Positions 13,139-18,122 of a stretch of 18,122 bases of DNA are shown here, in pieces. This DNA comes from an uncultured Bacilli bacterium (GTDB lineage Bacteria > Bacillota_I > Bacilli_A > RF39 > UBA660): assembly GCA_910578745.1 (NCBI GenBank), contig CAJTSN010000022.1:4295-22416 (forward strand). Reading direction: 5' to 3'. The position numbers were made by a program, and so were the translations under genes. The first letter of the stretch is position 1. Every line of letters starts with the position of its first letter. The notes under the pieces were generated by a model. That model made no database searches, had not been told where the DNA came from, and saw only the letters and a list, made by a program, of their open reading frames with translations.

Positions 13139-13171
13139 AAAAAAACGGTTAGGGCATTCGCCTATACCGTT
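13138..13171 (-). terminator. Intrinsic terminator of recA
   Basis: On the minus strand AACGGT...GGC pairs with GCC...ACCGTT around a short loop, with an internal mismatch, followed by eight Ts (13145-13138). The stem begins in the last recA codons. The outermost T is also the terminal base of the insertion sequence. Confidence 0.85.
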
Positions 13172-14196
13172 ATCTCTTCTACTTCTTGTTTTTCTAAAGG
13201 TGGGGTATCTAACTCAAATTTCGCACGAACTTGTTTTGCAATTTCCTCCATTAGGACAGTATTTTTCTTAAGCAATTCTTTCACGTTTTCCTTTCCTTGG
13301 CCTAATTTTTCACCTTTATAAGCATACCAAGCTCCACTTTTTTCTATAATTCCAAGGTCACTTGCTATATCAACAATTTCGCCTTCTTTAGAAACGCCTT
13401 CCCCATACATAATATCCACTGTGCAACTTTTAAAAGGAGGAGCCATTTTATTTTTAACAACTTTTATATTTGTCTTATTTCCAGTAATATCCGCTCCACT
13501 TTTAATCTGCTCCGAACGACGAATTTCTAAACGAACAGAAGAATAAAACTTTAAAGCTCTTCCCCCCGGTGTCGTTTCTGGATTTCCAAACATCACGCCT
13601 ACTTTCTCACGAAGTTGATTAATGAAAATAGCAACTGTGTTGGTTTTGTTAATAACTCCTGATAATTTTCGAAGCGCTTGACTCATCAATCTTGCTTGAA
13701 GTCCTACATGTACATCACCCATCTCGCCTTCAATTTCAGCCTGTGGTACTAATGCAGCAACAGAATCAATGACAATAACACTAATTGCCCCACTACGAAC
13801 TAAGGCTTCACAAATTTCAAGAGCTTGTTCCCCATTATCAGGTTGTGATAACAAAAGATTATCAATATCCACTCCAATTTTTTTCGCATAAGTTGGATCT
13901 AATGCATGCTCTGCATCAATGAAAGCAGCACGCCCCCCTTTTCTTTGGGCCTCTGCAATCGCATGTAGGGCAAATGTCGTTTTTCCACTAGACTCTGGTC
14001 CATAAATTTCGATAATTCTTCCCTTTGGATATCCTCCTATTCCAAGCGCAATATCTAGGGACAATGATCCACTAGGAATCACATCAATCTCCCTATGTTC
14101 ATGATCCCCTAATTTCATTACAGAACCTTTTCCAAATTGTTTTTCTATATCGGCTAATACCTGATCCAATGTTTTATCATTTTGTGGTTTTACCAT
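13162..14196 (-). CDS. recA: Recombinase RecA
   Basis: RecA forms filaments on single-stranded DNA, drives homologous pairing, and triggers LexA self-cleavage in the SOS response. The 344-residue protein has Walker A GPESSGKTT at 66-74, the segment VIVIDSVAALVPQAEIEGEMGD (Walker B and loop L1), the L2 region around INQLREKVGVMFGNPETTPGGRALKFY, and a short acidic C-terminus ending EVEEITV. The ATG at 14196 has GAGGAGGAAAC upstream. It has its own promoter and a LexA-type box and is followed by a strong terminator. It follows pgsA by about 140 bp; the cinA gene often found between pgsA and recA in Bacilli is absent. Confidence 0.99.
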   Translation of the reverse strand: MVKPQNDKTLDQVLADIEKQFGKGSVMKLGDHEHREIDVIPSGSLSLDIALGIGGYPKGRIIEIYGPESSGKTTFALHAIAEAQRKGGRAAFIDAEHALDPTYAKKIGVDIDNLLLSQPDNGEQALEICEALVRSGAISVIVIDSVAALVPQAEIEGEMGDVHVGLQARLMSQALRKLSGVINKTNTVAIFINQLREKVGVMFGNPETTPGGRALKFYSSVRLEIRRSEQIKSGADITGNKTNIKVVKNKMAPPFKSCTVDIMYGEGVSKEGEIVDIASDLGIIEKSGAWYAYKGEKLGQGKENVKELLKKNTVLMEEIAKQVRAKFELDTPPLEKQEVEEITV

Positions 14197-14225
14197 CTTG
14201 TTTCCTCCTCACGTTTGCTATACAC

Positions 14226-14254
14226 AGTATATCCTATATTCTCTATACTGTCAA
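14226..14254 (-). promoter_or_regulatory. Sigma-A promoter of recA
   Basis: TTGACA (14249-14254), a 17-bp spacer and TATACT (14226-14231) lie on the minus strand, 29 bp before the start codon. Confidence 0.9.
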
Positions 14255-14263
14255 TACTTTTTT

Positions 14264-14277
14264 CGAACATTTGTTTG
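14264..14277. promoter_or_regulatory. LexA (DinR) SOS box upstream of recA
   Basis: Plus-strand CGAACATTTGTTTG fits the Firmicutes SOS box pattern CGAAC-N4-GTTCG with one change. It lies 10 bp upstream of the -35 box instead of over it. Confidence 0.75.
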
Positions 14278-14307
14278 TTAAAATTTGCCACGAATTTTAA
14301 ACAAAAG

Positions 14308-14332
14308 AAAAAAATCTTTCTACCAGATTTTT
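14308..14332 (-). terminator. Intrinsic terminator after pgsA
   Basis: On the minus strand AAAAATCT pairs with AGATTTTT across a 7-nt loop, followed by further Ts (to 14308). It lies just past the pgsA stop and separates it from the recA promoter. Confidence 0.75.
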
Positions 14333-14333
14333 C

Positions 14334-14963
14334 TTAAATGTCAATCTTTTCTACACTTTCTCCATTATCGGCTTGCATCGAAATATATTGTTTATTTAAA
14401 TTGTAATACTGAATGGCCGAAAGAATAGAAAGAACAGCTGCTACACTTAAACAAGCATCTGCCACTTTCAAATTCAATAATTCAAACGGCAAATTATAAA
14501 ACAAAGTAAGAGCAATTCCAAACATTAAAAAAATCGTTTTTAATTTCCCACTCTTAATTGCAGATACAACAGCTCCCTTACTTCCTGCAACCATCTTAAT
14601 CGAATCTACAACAATATCTCGAACTACAATAATAACCGCTATTACTGCAGAAATAAAACCAGTTGAGGCTAAAATAATTAAAACAGAATCTACTAAAACT
14701 TTATCCGCAATTGCATCCATCATTTTTCCAAAATCGGTCACTTGATTTGTCTTTCGAGCTAAATAGCCATCTATAAAATCCGTAAAAGAAGCAATAACAA
14801 ATAAAACACCACATATAAAATAACGAATGTCTACAACTATGGCTTCATTGACAAAAAGAGTAGGCAATGTAAAGCCTGTTGCATCAAATGGAAAAAGAAG
14901 CAACAAAATAATAAATAATGATAGCACAATACGTGCTACTGTAATTTTATTTGGTATATTCAT
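14334..14963 (-). CDS. pgsA: CDP-diacylglycerol-glycerol-3-phosphate 3-phosphatidyltransferase
   Basis: This membrane enzyme transfers the phosphatidyl group of CDP-diacylglycerol to glycerol-3-phosphate, the committed step to phosphatidylglycerol. The 209-residue protein shows the complete CDP-alcohol phosphotransferase signature: Asp62, Asp65-Gly66, Ala69-Arg70, Gly79, Asp83 and Asp87, with exact family spacing. It begins MNIPNKITVARIVLS, typical of PgsA, and has about six hydrophobic segments. It is somewhat longer than usual because of a loop near residues 27-45. The ATG has TAGGTG upstream. It starts 7 nt after the rodZ-like stop, so the two are cotranscribed, in the same arrangement as in Bacillus. 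The signature alone does not separate it from relatives such as cardiolipin synthase of this superfamily, but N-terminus and context favour PgsA. Confidence 0.93.
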   Translation of the reverse strand: MNIPNKITVARIVLSLFIILLLLFPFDATGFTLPTLFVNEAIVVDIRYFICGVLFVIASFTDFIDGYLARKTNQVTDFGKMMDAIADKVLVDSVLIILASTGFISAVIAVIIVVRDIVVDSIKMVAGSKGAVVSAIKSGKLKTIFLMFGIALTLFYNLPFELLNLKVADACLSVAAVLSILSAIQYYNLNKQYISMQADNGESVEKIDI

Positions 14964-14970
14964 AAAACAC

Positions 14971-15441
14971 CTACTTTATTATATTCTCCCCTGCGTTATT
15001 TGACCCTGCTTCATTTGTTTTTTGAATAACAATAAAGAAAACACCAAGTACCAAAATTCCAATAAATATATAAATGGTCCATTTTGGAATATTCCATTTT
15101 CTTTTATACTCAATTGTATATGGAGAAGCTACTCTTTTCTCCTCTTGCGAACTTTTTACCTGTTTCCTCGCCTTTTTTATATCTTCAATACTAATTTTTG
15201 ATGTGTAGTCAAATAAAAATTCATTAAATTCATCAATCATGTCTTCATAATTTAAACCCAAATACTTAGAATAATCACGAATAAAGTATTTTAAATAGAA
15301 AACATCAGGAAAGGCATCTTTATCTCCATTTTCAATTGCCTCAATTTGACTTTCCTTTAATTTTAAATCAACAGCCGCTTCCTCTATTGTTACACCAATG
15401 CTTTCACGTTGCTCTTTTAAAGCTTCCCCGATTTCCTTCAT
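14971..15441 (-). CDS. rodZ: RodZ-like membrane protein with N-terminal HTH
   Basis: RodZ-type proteins anchor the MreB cytoskeleton during rod-shaped growth. The 156-residue protein has an Xre-type helix-turn-helix at residues 1-70 (LKEQRESIGVTIEEAAVDL, LKESQIEAIENGD, FYLKYFIRDYSKYLGL), a basic linker and one membrane helix at about 120-140 (WTIYIFIGILVLGVFFIVIQ). Only about 15 residues lie outside, so the large periplasmic/extracellular RodZ domain is missing. The HTH and position before pgsA match B. subtilis ymfM/rodZ. The ATG at 15441 has AAAGGAAG upstream. An in-frame extension to 15579 runs through rnpB and is an artefact. It starts 26 nt after the 3' end of rnpB and probably depends on read-through from upstream. 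Confidence 0.85.
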   Translation of the reverse strand: MKEIGEALKEQRESIGVTIEEAAVDLKLKESQIEAIENGDKDAFPDVFYLKYFIRDYSKYLGLNYEDMIDEFNEFLFDYTSKISIEDIKKARKQVKSSQEEKRVASPYTIEYKRKWNIPKWTIYIFIGILVLGVFFIVIQKTNEAGSNNAGENIIK

Positions 15442-15467
15442 TGGCCACTTCCTTTCGTAAATAAAAA

Positions 15468-15830
15468 AATAATATTTTATAAGCCATGTTCTGTTCCTCT
15501 TTCGAGGCGACAAACATTTATCTAAGGCAGATGCCTTCCTAAACTCCGTTTTATTCCTTCGTTTAAGTTCCCTTACCAAAATTTAGGTTTCTCGCTCATG
15601 GGGTTTACCACGTTCCATCTCCGCCATTTCTAGCTTCTTCGTCACTATGGCACTTTTACACTTAATCTAACCATATCGAAAGACTTAGGTTATTTCAGAG
15701 CCGTTAAAACAATTGTTTTACCTTAGGTTATTTTTTCCCTAAGCATGAACACTACAGTCAAATCGCAGACTGTGCGAGCATGGACTTTCCTCTACATTAC
15801 AAAGAATGCAGCGTTTGTCAAAATATTATT
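15468..15830 (-). ncRNA. rnpB: RNase P RNA, B-type
   Basis: This is the catalytic RNA that matures the 5' ends of tRNAs. The minus strand contains the conserved 5' core AGAGGAAAGTCCATGCTCGC, then AGTGACGAAG and TAGAAATGG, then GTGGTAAACCCCATGAGCGA, GAAACCTAAATTTTGGTA, and the 3' core AACAGAACATGGCTTATA. The order and wording follow B. subtilis rnpB, including the B-type stretch AAATTTTGGTAAGGGAAC. The ends are set by an 11-bp P1 helix: AATAATATTTT (15830-15820) with AAAATATTATT (15478-15468). Seven Ts follow the 3' strand, so P1 may help termination. Length is about 363 nt. The 5' strand of P1 covers the last bases of gpsB. Exact mature ends are uncertain by a few bases. Confidence 0.96.
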
Positions 15831-16152
15831 CATCTTTACCATATATAATTTTTTCTAAGTTAGATAGTCTTCTAAGTAAGTCTGCATTATTTACACCAGT
15901 TCCAGAATCCTCATGAAGTACATCTAGTTTCGTTCGTAAATTTCGAACGGCTTGCTTTAGTTTAATGTTATCCTCGATTAATTCCTTTTTTTCACTTTCA
16001 ATTTCTTTAATAATGGCAAAAAATTCTTCATAATCACGAATCACAATATCCAAAAATTTATCTACTTCTTGTGGACGGTAACCTCTTGTGTCAATTTTAA
16101 ACTCTTTCTCAAGAATATCTTTTCCCGTAAGTAATATCCTATCTTGATACAC
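15826..16152 (-). CDS. gpsB: Cell-cycle protein GpsB (DivIVA family)
   Basis: GpsB is a small membrane-associated coiled-coil protein that shuttles penicillin-binding proteins between side-wall and septal synthesis. The 108-residue protein has the DivIVA/GpsB N-terminal domain (LLTGKDILEKEFKIDTRGYRPQEVDKFLDIVIRDYEEF), a coiled coil (about 45-80) and the C-terminal trimer motif LLRRLSNLEKIIYGKDE, all parallel to B. subtilis GpsB. The start is a GTG at 16152 with a perfect GGAGGTGAT 4 nt upstream; longer starts (to 16182) lie in the leader. A sigma-A promoter lies at 16181-16209. rnpB begins at its stop codon, the same gene adjacency as in Bacillus. Confidence 0.94.
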   Translation of the reverse strand: MYQDRILLTGKDILEKEFKIDTRGYRPQEVDKFLDIVIRDYEEFFAIIKEIESEKKELIEDNIKLKQAVRNLRTKLDVLHEDSGTGVNNADLLRRLSNLEKIIYGKDE

Positions 16153-16180
16153 AAAATCACCTCCGAAACCATGTACCAAC

Positions 16181-16209
16181 ATTTTATAAAATTTTTATAT
16201 ATTTGTCAA
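16181..16209 (-). promoter_or_regulatory. Sigma-A promoter of gpsB (and possibly rnpB-rodZ-pgsA)
   Basis: TTGACA (16204-16209), a 17-bp spacer and TAAAAT (16181-16186) lie on the minus strand. A further TATAAT lies upstream in GTGTTATAATCG near 16247-16252, with a poor -35. Confidence 0.7.
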
Positions 16210-16267
16210 TTTACGAGTGTAATGCTATTTTATATTCTTCTTTTCGATTATAACACAAAATGGAAAG

Positions 16268-16291
16268 AAAAAAAAGTCTTTCGACTTTTTT
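16268..16291 (-). terminator. Intrinsic terminator of the downstream SASP gene
   Basis: On the minus strand AAAAAGTC and GACTTTTT form an 8-bp stem around the tetraloop GAAA, followed by more Ts. It overlaps the SASP stop codon. Confidence 0.85.
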
Positions 16292-16481
16292 AATTATTTC
16301 TATTTTCCAAAGATTGTTCTCCTAATTTAACAAGTCTTTTTGTCATTTCGCCACCAACAGACCCATTTAATCTAGAAGATGTATCTGCCCCAAGCGTAAC
16401 ACCAAGTTCACGAGCAATTTCATATTTCATATTTTCAATTGCCTTTTTTGAACCAGGGACAACTAATTTATTTTGCTTCAT
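16290..16481 (-). CDS. Alpha/beta-type small acid-soluble spore protein
   Basis: SASPs coat DNA in the dormant spore, shift it to an A-like form and protect it from UV and heat; they are degraded on germination. The 63-residue protein shows the family core: NKLVVPGSKKAIENMKYEIARELGV, with the germination-protease (GPR) site region around YEIAREL, then LGADTSSRLNGSVGGEMTKRLV. It is slightly shorter at both ends than the neighbouring copy and differs at several positions, so the two are old paralogues. The ATG has AAGGAGGTAAG upstream. It is expected to be sigma-G dependent; CAATA and CACAATA 17 bp apart are only a weak match. It has its own terminator. Confidence 0.95.
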   Translation of the reverse strand: MKQNKLVVPGSKKAIENMKYEIARELGVTLGADTSSRLNGSVGGEMTKRLVKLGEQSLENRNN

Positions 16482-16603
16482 ACAACTTACCTCCTTGTAT
16501 TATTATTGTGTCCACATTCGATTGATTTATTGTTGGTAGTTTATGTCAAAAAAGCCGACTACGAAATCATGCTGGTTAAAAAAACATTCCCGCAATATAA
16601 ATT

Positions 16604-16625
16604 AAAAAAAGACAGAGAATCTGTC
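16604..16625 (-). terminator. Intrinsic terminator of the upstream SASP gene
   Basis: On the minus strand GACAGA and TCTGTC surround a 3-nt loop, followed by seven Ts (16610-16604). The roughly 120 bp between this and the next SASP start holds no gene. Confidence 0.85.
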
Positions 16626-16639
16626 CATTTCTAATAACA

Positions 16640-16855
16640 TTATTTAGATTGATAGTTCGTTCCACCTAAATGTTGTTCACCCATTTGTACTAATCTTTTA
16701 GTGATTTCTCCACCTACTGATCCATTAGCACGGCTTGTAGTATCTGGTCCCATGTTTACACCAAGTTCGCTAGCGATTTCATATTTCATTTTTTCGATAG
16801 CTTGTTTAGCTCCTGGAACTACTAATTTGCTTTGAGAATTTTTACTGTTATTCAT
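16640..16855 (-). CDS. Alpha/beta-type small acid-soluble spore protein
   Basis: This second SASP has 71 residues and is closer to the Bacillus SspA/SspB pattern: SKLVVPGAKQAIEKMKYEIA, the GPR cleavage region YEIASELGV, then GPDTTSRANGSVGGEITKRL and a short Gly-rich tail ending QSK. Both conserved DNA-binding segments are complete. The ATG at 16855 has AGGAGGTGAAACC upstream. Immediately upstream is a sigma-G-like promoter (GTATA-N17-CATGCTA). It lies directly downstream of thiI, the same neighbourhood as sspA in B. subtilis. I leave the symbol blank because SASP paralogues cannot be matched one-to-one. Confidence 0.96.
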   Translation of the reverse strand: MNNSKNSQSKLVVPGAKQAIEKMKYEIASELGVNMGPDTTSRANGSVGGEITKRLVQMGEQHLGGTNYQSK

Positions 16856-16879
16856 ACGGTTTCACCTCCTGTACACTAA

Positions 16880-16908
16880 TAGCATGTGTACTAAGGAAAA
16901 TCGTATAC
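16880..16908 (-). promoter_or_regulatory. Sigma-G-type forespore promoter of the SASP gene
   Basis: On the minus strand GTATA (16908-16904) and CATGCTA (16886-16880) are 17 bp apart. They fit the sigma-G patterns GHATR and CATnHTA described in Bacillus, and are well placed for the SASP at 16640-16855. Confidence 0.6.
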
Positions 16909-16937
16909 TTATTTTTTAATGGAAATTTTTGGAAATT

Positions 16938-18116
16938 TTATAAGTAATTTTCCAAATCTACGTTTGTAAATGATTTTAAGACTTCTACATTCTCAACTGC
17001 TTTTTCTATGAGACTTTCAAATTTGAAATTCTCTTCAATCTGTTTTACTTTCTTTATATCTGGATGAATGACTGGATGTTTTGGCAAAAAAATAGTACAA
17101 CAGTCCTCAAAGGGAAGGATACTCGTTTCATATGTTCCTATTTTATTTGCAATAGAAATAATTTCTAATTTATCCATACATGCAACAGGACGAATTACAG
17201 GCATATGAGTCACTTCATTAATCACTTGCATACTAGTTAAAGTTTGGCTCGCAACTTGTCCAATACTCTCTCCATTTAAAATAACTTTCTCGTTATTTTT
17301 TCTTGCAAGCTGTTCCGTAATACGATACATCATTCTCCGCATAATGGTAATAATATAACTATCAGGCACATACTTATAAATTGCTTCTTGTAATTCTGTA
17401 AATGGCACAATAAAAAGACGAATATGAAAGGAGTAGGTATTCAAAATACGGGTTAAGGCAATCACTTTATTTTTTGCTTCTATACTTGTATGGGGAGGCG
17501 ATTCAAAATAAACACAGTCAATTGAAACGCCACGTTTTAAAGCCAGATATCCTGCAACAGGAGAATCAATTCCTCCACTTAGCATCAAGAGTCCTTTTCC
17601 TTGAATACCAACAGGATAACCTCCTAAACCTCTTATTTCATTTGTATAAAGATAAGTTCCTTCCCGACGTATCTCAATATGTAATAAAATATCTGGATTA
17701 TGAACATCTACTTTCTTATCCGTATTTTTTAAAAGAAAACTTCCCATTTTTTGATTAAATTCCATACTGGAAATTGGAAACGTTTTATCGGCTCTTTTTG
17801 TTTCTACTTTAAAAGTTTTATACATATCTTTTTTTAATAATTCTAAAGACTTTTCTTCAATTTCCTCTATAATAGTATTCACTTTATGGCATACAACTAT
17901 ACCGTGGATACCAAACACTTTTTTTAATTTAGAAACAACTTCTTCTAAAACAGGTTCTTCACAATGAATATACATACGAACTCGATCTTTTTGAATAGAA
18001 ACAGGAGTTCCCTCTAACATTCTTTCTATATTTTCTTGTAATAGACGAATAAAAACATTTCGGTTGGCTTTTTTTGTTGTCAACTCTCCATATTTTATCA
18101 TAATCATTTTATCCAT
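16938..18116 (-). CDS. thiI: tRNA 4-thiouridine synthase ThiI
   Basis: ThiI adenylates and thiolates uridine 8 of tRNA and can supply sulfur for thiamine thiazole. The 392-residue protein has the N-terminal ferredoxin-like region, a THUMP domain (about 55-155) and an AANH/PP-loop domain with the ATP motif LSGGIDSP (SGGIDSP at 180-186). Cys339-Cys340 in FEDCCTIFLPKHP is the conserved cysteine region of the family. There is no C-terminal rhodanese domain, as in B. subtilis ThiI, so a separate cysteine desulfurase (often encoded just upstream) should donate sulfur; that gene would lie outside the window. The ATG at 18116 gives the usual length, but only 6 bases precede it, so the ribosome site cannot be judged. 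An internal ATG at 18107 is possible. No clean terminator follows the stop. Confidence 0.96.
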   Translation of the reverse strand: MDKMIMIKYGELTTKKANRNVFIRLLQENIERMLEGTPVSIQKDRVRMYIHCEEPVLEEVVSKLKKVFGIHGIVVCHKVNTIIEEIEEKSLELLKKDMYKTFKVETKRADKTFPISSMEFNQKMGSFLLKNTDKKVDVHNPDILLHIEIRREGTYLYTNEIRGLGGYPVGIQGKGLLMLSGGIDSPVAGYLALKRGVSIDCVYFESPPHTSIEAKNKVIALTRILNTYSFHIRLFIVPFTELQEAIYKYVPDSYIITIMRRMMYRITEQLARKNNEKVILNGESIGQVASQTLTSMQVINEVTHMPVIRPVACMDKLEIISIANKIGTYETSILPFEDCCTIFLPKHPVIHPDIKKVKQIEENFKFESLIEKAVENVEVLKSFTNVDLENYL

Positions 18117-18122
18117 GAAATC

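Noticed and set aside
15442..15579. N-terminal extension of the RodZ-like protein
   Set aside because: The extra 46 codons run through the conserved 3' core of rnpB; the internal ATG at 15441 has a proper ribosome site and family N-terminus.
16526..16590. Hairpin-like GC-richer patch between the SASP genes
   Set aside because: Only three to four consecutive pairs can form, and the SASP terminator at 16604-16625 already accounts for transcript ending.
16918..16952. Terminator after thiI (TTGGAAA with TTTCCAA)
   Set aside because: The stem has a mismatch, is almost all A-T and is not followed by a run of Ts on the transcript, so I do not call it.

Overview
The window is a chromosomal segment from an AT-rich, endospore-forming member of the Bacillota (Firmicutes), most likely on the Bacilli side. 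Four things support this. There are two alpha/beta-type small acid-soluble spore proteins (SASPs) and a spoIIGA-sigE pair. The RNase P RNA is B-type and lies next to gpsB. There is a CIRCE/HrcA heat-shock system, and the neighbourhoods thiI-SASP, gpsB-rnpB, rodZ-pgsA-recA and rpsU-yqeY resemble those of Bacillus. TGA is used as a stop codon (hrcA, sigE), so the code is standard and this is not a Mycoplasma-type genome. I cannot name the genus from sequence alone.

Every gene lies on the minus strand, so transcription runs from high to low coordinates. From the right: thiI (THUMP/PP-loop sulfurtransferase), two SASP genes with their own terminators, then gpsB, rnpB, a RodZ-like membrane HTH protein and pgsA, which may form one transcription unit. 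recA follows with its own SOS-type promoter. A 1644-bp ISNCY/IS1202-like insertion sequence sits exactly between the recA terminator and the rpsU promoter. Then come rpsU-yqeY, the sporulation pair spoIIGA-sigE, the heat-shock cluster hrcA-grpE-dnaK-pepF-dnaJ, a membrane-anchored zinc-ribbon protein of unknown function, and mutM. No gene-free stretch exceeds about 300 bases once rnpB is counted.

Most of the window is core housekeeping, but several details stand out. GrpE carries a metallothionein-like N-terminus with ten cysteines in 27 residues. The hrcA promoter has two CIRCE elements, one over the -35 box and one at the presumed transcript start. An oligoendopeptidase gene is inserted between dnaK and dnaJ. 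The insertion sequence carries three copies of a transposase-site-like motif at each end with near-mirror-image spacing, and one copy overlaps its own promoter. The gpsB stop codon lies inside the P1 helix of RNase P RNA. The cysteine-rich GrpE is the best candidate here for something not previously described.

Several upstream-extended reading frames (mutM, the zinc-ribbon gene, grpE, hrcA, sigE, the transposase, rodZ, gpsB) were shortened to starts supported by Shine-Dalgarno (SD) sequences and family N-termini. All family assignments rest on reading motifs and remembered family sequences; no database search was run.
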